DNA from: CAYJPV01 sp964396055
Lineage (GTDB): Bacteria > Acidobacteriota > Vicinamibacteria > Vicinamibacterales > JAKQTR01
Assembly (NCBI GenBank): GCA_964396055.1
Contig: CAYNDV010000197.1
Coordinates: forward strand, 1-7,231
Length of the DNA: 7,231 nt
Reading direction: 5' to 3'
Part shown: positions 1 through 5,131 of the stretch, piece by piece
Position numbering within the stretch: the first letter of the stretch is position 1
Layout of the letters: every line of letters begins with the position of its first letter
The notes under the pieces: generated by a model
Told to the model about the DNA's origin: nothing
Databases searched by the model: none
The model's input: the letters and a program-made list of their open reading frames with translations, nothing else
Position numbers and translations under genes: made by a program

Positions 1-33
1 ACGTTATGCCGACACGAATGCGTCGATGCCGGA

Positions 34-62
34 TTGCGCGGAGTGCGCCATTGGCGTATAGT
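34..62 (+). promoter_or_regulatory. Sigma70-like promoter of the TA operon
   Basis: TTGCGC at 34-39 and TATAGT at 57-62 are separated by exactly 17 bp. The -10 matches the consensus at five of six positions and the -35 only at its TTG. Transcription would start near 69, a few bases before the toxin ATG at 73, giving an almost leaderless message. Cassette-borne TA modules usually carry their own promoter. HigA-type antitoxins normally repress such promoters, but I see no convincing operator palindrome here. Confidence 0.5.
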
Positions 63-72
63 TGACAGGGCC

Positions 73-390
73 ATGCGTTTCGTCGAAACACCGCTGTTCA
101 CCACGGCGATTCGGCGGCTTCTGGACGACGACCATTACCGCCAATTGCAGATCGCGTTGATGCTCCGCCCAGAACAAGGACCGGTCATCGTCGGCGCGGG
201 TGGCCTGCGCAAGATCCGTTGGCCGATGCCGGGCTCCGGCAAGCGCGGTGGGCTTCGCGTCATCTACTACTGGGCGCCGGCGGAGCAGGTGTTCTACATG
301 GTGTATGCCTACACAAAGGCGGAGCAAGGCGACCTGACGCCGGCGCAGACGCGCGAACTGGCTCGCGTCGTACGAGAGGCATTCAAATGA
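73..390 (+). CDS. higB: HigB2/RelE-superfamily toxin of a type II toxin-antitoxin module
   Basis: This 105-residue protein is a predicted ribosome-dependent mRNA interferase, active in the cytoplasm and neutralised by the downstream antitoxin. Seen: an N-terminal FVE (3-5) and LLDDDHYRQLQ (16-26), then GAGGLRKIR at 41-49, a GKRGG turn at 56-60, RVIYY at 62-66, an aromatic strand near 74-80, and a C-terminal helix TPAQTRELARVV (89-100). From memory these match the order and wording of V. cholerae HigB2, including GGLRKIR and GKRGG, and the length is typical. ATG 73 is preferred because the protein then begins where the family does. TTG 34 in the same frame would start inside the proposed -35 box. 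The ribosome-binding site is weak (AGGG 67-70). The stop overlaps the antitoxin start. Catalytic residues are not assigned individually. Confidence 0.88.
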   Translation: MRFVETPLFTTAIRRLLDDDHYRQLQIALMLRPEQGPVIVGAGGLRKIRWPMPGSGKRGGLRVIYYWAPAEQVFYMVYAYTKAEQGDLTPAQTRELARVVREAFK

Positions 391-698
391 AGGATGAAGC
401 GTTCCAGGAGCTGCTCGCCAGCGTTCGTCAGGTCGGCCGGATTCGACGAGGCGAATCCCGTGCCTCGCGGGTCGTCACGTTCGAGCCGACTGACGTCCGG
501 GCGGTCCGCGCGAAGCTTGGGGCGTCGCAGGCGGAGTTCGCCCTCATGATCGGCGTCAGCGTCGCGACCCTACGGAACTGGGAGCAAGGGCGGCGGACGC
601 CAGATGGTCCTGCACTGGCGTTGCTCCGGGTTGCTGCGAGGAATCCCAAAGCGGTGATTGAGGCCCTCCACACGGAACGGAAACGAGGGGCGGCATAA
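387..698 (+). CDS. higA: HigA2-type antitoxin, Xre-family helix-turn-helix regulator
   Basis: This 103-residue protein is predicted to bind and inhibit the upstream toxin and to autorepress the operon. Its ATG overlaps the toxin stop (ATGA, 387-390), so the two are translationally coupled. Seen: an N-terminal segment (about 1-35), rich in Arg at 18-28, that is likely flexible and toxin-binding as in HigA2; then a helix-turn-helix at about 36-70 with the characteristic SQAEFALMIGVS (47-58) and LRNWEQGRRTP (62-72); then a short C-terminal helix ending in basic residues. NWEQGR is the family hallmark and is shared with V. cholerae HigA2. A longer same-frame reading from 219 runs inside the toxin gene and is rejected. 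The TAA stop is embedded in the GCATAAC element that begins the attC-like structure. Toxin-before-antitoxin order is typical of higBA. Confidence 0.88.
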   Translation: MKDEAFQELLASVRQVGRIRRGESRASRVVTFEPTDVRAVRAKLGASQAEFALMIGVSVATLRNWEQGRRTPDGPALALLRVAARNPKAVIEALHTERKRGAA

Positions 699-754
699 CA
701 ACGGCCTGCACCCGACCGGCGCGATGGTCGCGGCAAGCGTCGGCGGGTGAGGCC
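692..754 (+). other. attC-like imperfect hairpin downstream of the TA pair
   Basis: Seen: R''-like GCATAAC (693-699), then a stem that I paired base by base. GGCCT 703-707 pairs with AGGCC 750-754; CACCCG 709-714 with CGGGTG 744-749; CCG 716-718 with CGG 741-743; G719 faces T740 as a wobble; CGC 720-722 pairs with GCG 737-739. The loop is 723-736. That is 17 Watson-Crick pairs plus one wobble, with only two bulges, G708 and A715, both single bases on the left arm. Known: attC sites fold this way, with extrahelical bases confined to one arm, and environmental attC sites often read TGCAGCCGAC in L'' (here TGCACCCGAC, 707-716). Missing: after 754 a GTT-containing R' box is expected but TGGCCGTCTT is found. 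Alternative: an intrinsic-terminator or REP-like hairpin, although no T-tract follows. Confidence 0.5.
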
Positions 755-771
755 TGGCCGTCTTCGGCCGG
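754..771 (+). other. Second small hairpin after the TA module, possible terminator without a T-tract
   Basis: CTGGCCG (754-760) can pair with CGGCCGG (765-771) through six Watson-Crick pairs and one T-G wobble, around a TCTT loop. It abuts the attC-like stem. It lies between the TA stop and the next promoter, so it could help end TA transcription, but the bases after it (ACAAGCAGTT) are not a T-run. In GC-rich DNA such a stem can also arise by chance. Confidence 0.25.
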
Positions 772-826
772 ACAAGCAGTTCGATTGGCTGGAGTGGGGC
801 CCCTCCAAACAACGTCGCCTTCCGGT

Positions 827-832
827 TACACT
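827..832 (+). promoter_or_regulatory. Putative -10 box of the amino-acid catabolism operon, giving a leaderless mRNA
   Basis: TACACT at 827-832 ends six bases before the ATG at 839, so the normal start point, about seven bases downstream, falls on the A of the ATG. No Shine-Dalgarno sequence is visible in this gap (CTTCCC). Leaderless transcripts with this geometry are known in many non-enteric bacteria. The -35 region about 17 bp upstream (near 804-809, TCCAAA) does not match the consensus, so the call rests on the -10 box and its spacing. Confidence 0.4.
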
Positions 833-838
833 CTTCCC

Positions 839-1834
839 ATGAACTCTGGAACCGTGCCTGCCGCGCGGGCCGCACTCGACCGCCTGGCTGGCTTCGACCG
901 CGTCCCGCTGCTGCGCGCCCCCTCCGAACTGCACGACATGGCAGGCCTGCGCACCGCCCTCGGCGGCGGGCCGCGCCTCTTCGTCAAACGCGACGATGTG
1001 ATCCCGTTCGGGTTCGGGGGCAACAAGGTCAGAAAGCTGCAACTGGTGGCGGCGGCGGCCCGCGCAGACGGGGCCGACACGCTGCTGACCGTCGGCGGCG
1101 TCCAGTCGAACCACGCCCGGGCCACGGCCGCCGTGGCCGCTGCCCTGGGCATGCGCTGCGTGATCGTGGCCAACGGCCAGAAACCAGGCCGGCTCACGGG
1201 CAACGCGCTCCTGAACCAGTTGCTCGGCGCGTCGGTCGTCTACGTCCGGTCGCGCGAGGAACGCATGCCGACGATGGCCGCGCTGGCGGAGGAACTGCAG
1301 CGCGAAGGCCGCCGCCCGTACGAGATTCCCCTCGGCGCGTCCACGCCCCTGGGCGCCCTCGGGCTGGCCGACGGCGTGGGCGAACTGGTTGGCCGCCTGC
1401 AGCCGGACGTCATCTTCCACGCCAGTTCCTCCGCCGGCACGCAGGCCGGCATCCTGCTGGGATGCGCGCTGCACGGCCTGCGCCCCCGCGTCGTCGGCAT
1501 CAGTGCGGACGAACCGTCTGCGAGCCTGTGCGACACGGTTCGTGAACTGGCCTCCGGTGCGGCCGCGCTGCTCGGCGCGCGCGACGCGCTCGTCGCGCTG
1601 ATGCCCGATGCGGAAGCCGACGACACCTTCGTCGGCGAGGGCTACGGCATCCCGACGCAAGCTTCCATCGAGGCATCAGAGCTGGCTGCTCGCACCGAAG
1701 GGTTCTTCGTCGATCACACCTACACGGCCAAGGCGCTGGCGGGGCTCATCGCGTACGTGCGGGACCGCCGCATCGGGCCGGACGAGACCGTGCTGTTCTG
1801 GCACACCGGCGGCCAGGTGGCCCTGTTCGCCTGA
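839..1834 (+). CDS. D-cysteine desulfhydrase-like PLP enzyme (ACC deaminase family)
   Basis: This 331-residue cytosolic PLP enzyme of fold type II probably splits a D-amino acid such as D-cysteine into pyruvate, ammonia and sulfide. Seen: VKRDD (49-53), then GGNKVRKL (60-67) with Lys63 as the Schiff-base lysine; GGVQSNHARATA (86-97) with Ser90 where ACC deaminase has its catalytic Ser; a phosphate-binding loop SSAGTQAG (197-204); and the family C-terminus HTGGQVALF (322-330). The substrate discriminator near the end reads YTAK (295-298), with Thr296. D-cysteine desulfhydrases have Thr here, while true ACC deaminases have Glu (YEGK), so ACC deaminase is unlikely. The exact substrate is unproven. 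ATG 839 was chosen over an in-frame codon at 785 because the -10 box at 827-832 would lie inside the longer version. It heads a four-gene cluster; the next gene starts 31 bp later. Confidence 0.8.
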   Translation: MNSGTVPAARAALDRLAGFDRVPLLRAPSELHDMAGLRTALGGGPRLFVKRDDVIPFGFGGNKVRKLQLVAAAARADGADTLLTVGGVQSNHARATAAVAAALGMRCVIVANGQKPGRLTGNALLNQLLGASVVYVRSREERMPTMAALAEELQREGRRPYEIPLGASTPLGALGLADGVGELVGRLQPDVIFHASSSAGTQAGILLGCALHGLRPRVVGISADEPSASLCDTVRELASGAAALLGARDALVALMPDAEADDTFVGEGYGIPTQASIEASELAARTEGFFVDHTYTAKALAGLIAYVRDRRIGPDETVLFWHTGGQVALFA

Positions 1835-1865
1835 AACGCGGCCGCCCTGGCGGCTGGGAGCAACC

Positions 1866-2900
1866 ATGGCCAATCCCGATTCTGAACCCGGCTCGGTCGC
1901 GTTCGCGGACATTCAGGAAGCCAGGAGCCGGATCGCCACGCGCGTGCACCGGACGCCGGCGGCCACCTCCGCCACGCTCGACGCCGCCACCGGCGCCCGC
2001 TGCGTGCTCAAATGCGAGAACCTGCAGCGCGGCGGCGCCTTCAAGATCAGGGGGGCGACCAACGCGCTGCTCCAGTTGGACGGCGAGGCGCGCGCCCGCG
2101 GAGTCCTGACCTATTCATCTGGCAACCACGCGCAGGCCCTGGCCCTCGCCGGACGCGACCTCCACGTGCCGGTTGCCGTGGTGATGCCCATCAACTCGCC
2201 GGCCGCCAAACGCGCCGCCACCGCCGGCTACGGCGGCGAAGTCATCGTCTACGACCCGGCCGAGCAGGATCGTGAGACGCTGGCCCGCCAGCTGGCTGCG
2301 GACCGCGGGCTGCCCGTGATCCCGCCCTACGATCACCCGCACATCATCGCCGGGCAGGGGACGGCCACCTGCGAGTTGATCGAGGACGCGGGTGCGCTCG
2401 ACGTGCTGCTCGTGCCGTGCGGCGGGGGAGGCCTGCTGTCGGGTTCCGCGATTGCCGCGAAGGCGCTCGCCCCGGGCTGCCGCGTCATCGGCGTCGAGCC
2501 CGCCGCCGGCGACGATGCGACGCGGTCGTTCCGGACGGGTGTGCTGCACAGCGTGCGCAACCCCGACACGATCGCGGACGGCGCGCGGACGCCGCATCTG
2601 GGCGAACACACGTTCCCCCTCGTGCGTCGTTTCGTCGACGACATGGTGACCGTCCCGGACGAGGCGCTGGCCGTGGCCATGCTCTTCGTGTGGGAACGGC
2701 TGAAGCTCATCGCCGAGCCGACTGGCGTGCTGGGCCTGGCGGCACTCCTGACGGGCGTCGTCCCGGCTCCCGGCCGGCGCGTGGGCGTCATCGTGTCCGG
2801 CGGCAACGTCGATGTCCTGGAGGCCGCCCGCATCTTCGAGCGGTTCGACGCGGCCGGGCGTCTGAAGGACATCCTGGGCCGCCCGGCGTTGCGCCACTGA
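1866..2900 (+). CDS. Serine/threonine dehydratase-family PLP enzyme (serine racemase / hydroxyaspartate dehydratase type)
   Basis: This 344-residue cytosolic PLP enzyme removes water from a beta-hydroxy amino acid to give an enamine/imine, which can hydrolyse to a keto acid and ammonia. Seen: KCENLQRGGAFKIRGA (49-64) with Schiff-base Lys60; SSGNHAQ (84-90), which holds the substrate carboxylate; the glycine loop GGGGLLSG (186-193), which binds the cofactor phosphate; and SGGN (311-314), which contacts the ring nitrogen. EPAAGDD (211-217) places Glu211, Gly215 and Asp217 as in the divalent-metal site of serine racemase and threo-3-hydroxyaspartate dehydratases. There is no C-terminal ACT regulatory domain, so it is not the isoleucine-biosynthetic IlvA. 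Substrate could be threonine, serine, hydroxyaspartate or a hydroxyectoine-derived diamino acid. A good ribosome-binding site, GGGAG (1856-1860), lies 5 bp before the ATG. The imine-reductase-family gene begins 15 bp downstream, suggesting a shared pathway. Confidence 0.82.
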   Translation: MANPDSEPGSVAFADIQEARSRIATRVHRTPAATSATLDAATGARCVLKCENLQRGGAFKIRGATNALLQLDGEARARGVLTYSSGNHAQALALAGRDLHVPVAVVMPINSPAAKRAATAGYGGEVIVYDPAEQDRETLARQLAADRGLPVIPPYDHPHIIAGQGTATCELIEDAGALDVLLVPCGGGGLLSGSAIAAKALAPGCRVIGVEPAAGDDATRSFRTGVLHSVRNPDTIADGARTPHLGEHTFPLVRRFVDDMVTVPDEALAVAMLFVWERLKLIAEPTGVLGLAALLTGVVPAPGRRVGVIVSGGNVDVLEAARIFERFDAAGRLKDILGRPALRH

Positions 2901-2915
2901 GGCCTGGAGGTCTCC

Positions 2916-3902
2916 ATGAAGCTGCTGACCCGGGCCCAGGTGGCGTCGCTGCTGAGGTTCGACGACTATGTGACCGGCGTCGAACAGGCGTTCCGCCTGC
3001 ACGCCGACGGCCGGTCGCTGGCGCCGCAGCTCATGCACGTCGATGCGCCCGAGGGCGAGTTCCACGTCAAGGGCGGCGGCCTGCTGCTGGACCGCTGGTA
3101 CTTCGCGCTCAAGGCGAACGGCTCGTTCTTCGGCAACCCGGCGCGGCACGGCCTGCCGGCGATCCAGGGGGGCATCCTGCTGTTCGATGCCGAACAGGGC
3201 ACTCCGCTTGCCCTGCTGGATTCCGGCGAGATCACGATTCAGCGGACGGGCGCCGCCACCGCCGTCGCGGCGCGCCTGCTGGCGCGGCCCGGGTCGGCCA
3301 CGGCCACGATCTGCGGGTGTGGACGCCAGGGGCGCGTGCAGTTGAAGGCCCTCGCGCACGTGCTGCCGTTGACGCGTGCGTACGTGTGGGACGCCAATCC
3401 CGACGCGGCGCGGGCGCTTGCCAGCGCGGTGCCGCCGCGGGCCGGGCTTGTCGTCGAGGCGGTGACCGAGCTGGAGGCCGCCGTGCGGGCCAGCGATGCC
3501 GTGGCCACGTGCACGCCGGCGCGCACACCGTTTGTCCGTCGCGCGTGGCTGCGTGCGGGCACGTTCGTGGCGGCCATCGGCGCCGACAGCCCCGGGAAGC
3601 AGGAACTGGACGCCGACGTTCTGGCGCCGCCCACCGCCGTCGTGGTCGATCTGCTGGATCAGTCGGCCCAGGTCGGGGAACTGCAGCATGCCCTGGCCGC
3701 CGGCCTGATGACGCGGGGCGACGTACGCGGCGAACTCGGTGAGGTGATCGCGGGCCGCAGGCCCGGCCGCACCAGCGCTGATGAGGTCATCGTGTTCGAT
3801 GCGACCGGTACCGCGCTGCAGGACGCCGTCGCCGCCGTGGCCGCCTGGCGCCGCGCCGTCGAAACCGGGGTCGGGACGGAAATTGATCTGCTCAAGGGAT
3901 GA
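2916..3902 (+). CDS. Ornithine cyclodeaminase / mu-crystallin family protein, probable imine reductase or amino-acid dehydrogenase
   Basis: This 328-residue NAD(P)-dependent enzyme has the usual family length. Seen: an N-terminal substrate domain with FHVKGG (49-54), Lys66 in YFALKANGSF (62-71), GGILLFD (85-91), and the active-site stretch IQRTGAATAVAA (108-119) with Arg110; then a Rossmann domain with ICGCGRQG (132-139) and a strand ending in Asp159 (AYVWDA), which suggests NAD(H) over NADP(H); and the signature IGADSPGKQELD (221-232) with conserved Asp224. Known members include ornithine cyclodeaminase, alanine dehydrogenase, iminosuccinate reductase (BhcD), EutC and SbnB, so the name alone does not fix the reaction. 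Placement directly after a PLP dehydratase favours imine reduction. A strong ribosome-binding site, GGAGG (2906-2910), lies 5 bp before the ATG. The next gene starts 22 bp after the stop. Confidence 0.82.
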   Translation: MKLLTRAQVASLLRFDDYVTGVEQAFRLHADGRSLAPQLMHVDAPEGEFHVKGGGLLLDRWYFALKANGSFFGNPARHGLPAIQGGILLFDAEQGTPLALLDSGEITIQRTGAATAVAARLLARPGSATATICGCGRQGRVQLKALAHVLPLTRAYVWDANPDAARALASAVPPRAGLVVEAVTELEAAVRASDAVATCTPARTPFVRRAWLRAGTFVAAIGADSPGKQELDADVLAPPTAVVVDLLDQSAQVGELQHALAAGLMTRGDVRGELGEVIAGRRPGRTSADEVIVFDATGTALQDAVAAVAAWRRAVETGVGTEIDLLKG

Positions 3903-3924
3903 CGCGACGGAGGACGGTGCAGGC

Positions 3925-5001
3925 ATGGACATCGTGAGGCGCAGGGTCCTGGCGTGGGCGGTGGTGTGCGTGGCGTTGGCGGCGGTCGCGGCCCGGGCCG
4001 TCGAGGTGCCGCGCGTGCGTCTGGTGGCCACGGGAGGCACCATCTCGAACAAGACCGGTGGGCGGCTCCTGGCTCGGGACTTGATCGACACGGTGCCATC
4101 GCTGCGCGAAGTCGTGAACGTCGAAGCCGAGCAGTTCGCCAACCTGCCGAGTTCGGCCCTGACCCTGGACCAGTGGCTCGCCCTGGCGCGGCGCCTCAAC
4201 GAGGTATTTGCCACGGACCCTGCCTTGGCCGGCATCGTGGTCACCAGCGGCACCGACACCCTCGAGGAACTGGCGTACTTCCTCAACCTGACCGTGCGCG
4301 ATCCGCGGCCGGTCGTGGTCACGGGTTCGATGCGCAATCCCAGCACCATCGGGTACGAAGGGCCCGCCAACCTCCTCGAGGCCTTCCGCGTAGCCGCCCA
4401 CCCGGCCTCTCGGGACCGGGGGGTGCTGGTGGTGCTCAACGACGAAATCAACGCCGCCCGCGAGGTCACGAAGACCGACGCGCTGCGCCTTCAGACGTTT
4501 CAGGCGCGCGGCTACGGCGTGCTGGGGGTGGTCGACTCGGACGCGGTCGTGTACTACCGCAGCCCCTCCACCCGGAGGACATCGACCAGCGAGTTCGATC
4601 TGGCCGGGGTCACGGCCCTGCCGCGCGTGGACATCATCTGGGTCTACCAGGGCGCGAGCGGCGACCTGATCAAGGCCGCCGTGGACGCCGGAGCCAGGGG
4701 GCTTGTGATCGCGGCCGCCGGCGCCGGGGCGACCAGCGGGACGCAAGCCGAGGGCCTGGAGTACGCCGCCCGCAAGGGCGTGTTCATCGTGACCACCACG
4801 CGCACGGGCAGCGGGCGGATTGCGCCCGGACGCGGCGCGGGCGATGGCCCCGGCGGGTCCGGCGCGAACGCGTGGCGCCGGTTGCCGGTGTTCGTGGCGG
4901 GGCAGGACCTCGCGCCGCTCAAGGCGCGCGTGCTGCTGATGGTGGCCCTGACGAAGACGGCCGACCAGAAGGACCTGCAGCGGATCTTCAACGAGTACTG
5001 A
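3925..5001 (+). CDS. Exported L-asparaginase (type II-like), asparaginase/glutaminase family
   Basis: This 358-residue protein probably hydrolyses L-asparagine to aspartate and ammonia in the periplasm. Seen: a signal peptide, basic RRR (5-7), hydrophobic 8-23, and an AxA-type cleavage site ARA (23-25) before VEVP. The first threonine motif ATGGTI (35-40) gives nucleophile Thr39. The second, TSGTDTLEE (107-115), gives Thr110 and Asp111, with Ser108 where E. coli AnsB has His. GSMRNP (134-139) is present, as is LNDEINAAREVTKT (171-184) with catalytic Lys183. By eye the flexible loop after Thr39 is about nine residues shorter than in AnsB and has no tyrosine matching Tyr25. Specificity for asparagine over glutamine is not determined. 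A GGAGG at 3909-3913 lies 11 bp before the ATG, rather far, but no upstream in-frame start fits. It is the last gene of the cluster and the only one with a signal peptide. Confidence 0.85.
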   Translation: MDIVRRRVLAWAVVCVALAAVAARAVEVPRVRLVATGGTISNKTGGRLLARDLIDTVPSLREVVNVEAEQFANLPSSALTLDQWLALARRLNEVFATDPALAGIVVTSGTDTLEELAYFLNLTVRDPRPVVVTGSMRNPSTIGYEGPANLLEAFRVAAHPASRDRGVLVVLNDEINAAREVTKTDALRLQTFQARGYGVLGVVDSDAVVYYRSPSTRRTSTSEFDLAGVTALPRVDIIWVYQGASGDLIKAAVDAGARGLVIAAAGAGATSGTQAEGLEYAARKGVFIVTTTRTGSGRIAPGRGAGDGPGGSGANAWRRLPVFVAGQDLAPLKARVLLMVALTKTADQKDLQRIFNEY

Positions 5002-5016
5002 CCGGGCACCGCGCCG

Positions 5017-5032
5017 GCGTGGGGCGCCACGC
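5017..5032 (+). other. Small perfect hairpin just after the asparaginase stop, weak terminator candidate
   Basis: GCGTGG (5017-5022) pairs perfectly with CCACGC (5027-5032) around a GGCG loop, 15 bp after the stop codon. The position suits the end of the four-gene operon, but no T-run follows, so Rho-independent termination is doubtful. A second 6-bp stem, CCGGCC/GGCCGG (5086-5101), lies nearer the next promoter. The rest of 5002-5106 shows nothing else that I can support. Confidence 0.25.
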
Positions 5033-5106
5033 GCGTCGACCCGGCGCAGTCCCTCCGGCACGACTGAGGGGCGCGAGCCCACTGCCCGGCCCCGCGGCCG
5101 GCCGTG

Positions 5107-5112
5107 TAGAAT
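5107..5112 (+). promoter_or_regulatory. -10 box of the hydrolase gene
   Basis: TAGAAT at 5107-5112 matches the -10 consensus at five of six positions and lies 19 bp before the ATG at 5132, predicting a start near 5119 and a very short leader. No good -35 is visible at 16-18 bp spacing. The box overlaps an in-frame ATG at 5111, which therefore cannot be the translation start if this promoter is used. It indicates transcription separate from the upstream cluster. Confidence 0.45.
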
Positions 5113-5116
5113 GTCC

Positions 5117-5130
5117 GGTGAGGAATCACC
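5117..5130 (+). promoter_or_regulatory. Shine-Dalgarno sequence in a GNRA-type hairpin before the hydrolase gene
   Basis: GGTGA (5117-5121) pairs perfectly with TCACC (5126-5130) around the loop GGAA (5122-5125), which fits the stable GNRA tetraloop pattern. The ribosome-binding site GAGGA (5120-5124), seven bases before ATG 5132, is thus half in the loop and half in the stem. The position fixes the start at 5132. If formed in the mRNA, the hairpin would sit at the extreme 5' end and could protect the transcript or tune ribosome access. Confidence 0.4.
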
Positions 5131-5131
5131 C

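Larger units (their letters stand above)
4..760 (+). mobile_element. Putative integron-type gene cassette carrying a toxin-antitoxin pair (right boundary uncertain)
   Basis: Seen: GTTATGCCG at 3-11 and its exact reverse complement CGGCATAAC at 691-699 bracket the two TA genes. GTTATGC resembles the integron core site GTTRRRY, where recombination occurs after the G, so a cassette would begin at T4. GCATAAC at 693-699 is what the R'' box of the same cassette should look like, because R'' pairs with the cassette's own first bases in the circular form. An attC-like hairpin follows at 703-754. The antitoxin stop codon TAA (696-698) lies inside R'', a layout common in cassettes. Known: TA modules, including higBA, are frequent cassette cargo in chromosomal integrons such as that of Vibrio cholerae. 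Against: no canonical R' box follows the hairpin and no integrase is in view. The cassette may be decayed, inserted at a secondary site, or a look-alike. The right end near 755-760 is a guess. Confidence 0.45.

Noticed and set aside
796..803. GGGGCCCC palindrome upstream of the first operon gene
   Set aside because: It is a short GC palindrome in GC-rich DNA, with flanking bases that do not extend the symmetry well. An operator role cannot be supported from one sequence.
428..1660. 410-residue minus-strand frame spanning the antitoxin and the first operon gene
   Set aside because: It crosses two convincing genes and the attC-like intergenic region and has no family features.
839..1834. Annotation as ACC deaminase
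   Set aside because: The substrate-determining segment reads YTAK with Thr296 instead of the Glu expected in ACC deaminases, and QSNH replaces their usual QSNQ.
1866..2900. Annotation as biosynthetic threonine deaminase IlvA
   Set aside because: The protein ends at 344 residues without the C-terminal ACT regulatory domains and has the metal-site pattern of another subgroup.
2417..3742. 441-residue + strand frame overlapping the dehydratase and reductase genes
   Set aside because: It is Arg/Gly/Ala-rich, out of frame with both genes, and has no motif. Similar reasoning excludes the + frame at 3954-5135.
2115..4469. 784-residue open frame on the minus strand
   Set aside because: It runs antisense across three well-supported genes. 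Its translation is rich in Arg, Gly, His and Ala with no recognisable domain, as expected opposite GC-rich coding DNA.
5111..5131. Upstream in-frame ATG for the hydrolase
   Set aside because: It overlaps the TAGAAT -10 box and lacks a ribosome-binding site, whereas ATG 5132 has GAGGA at seven bases and begins a proper signal peptide.
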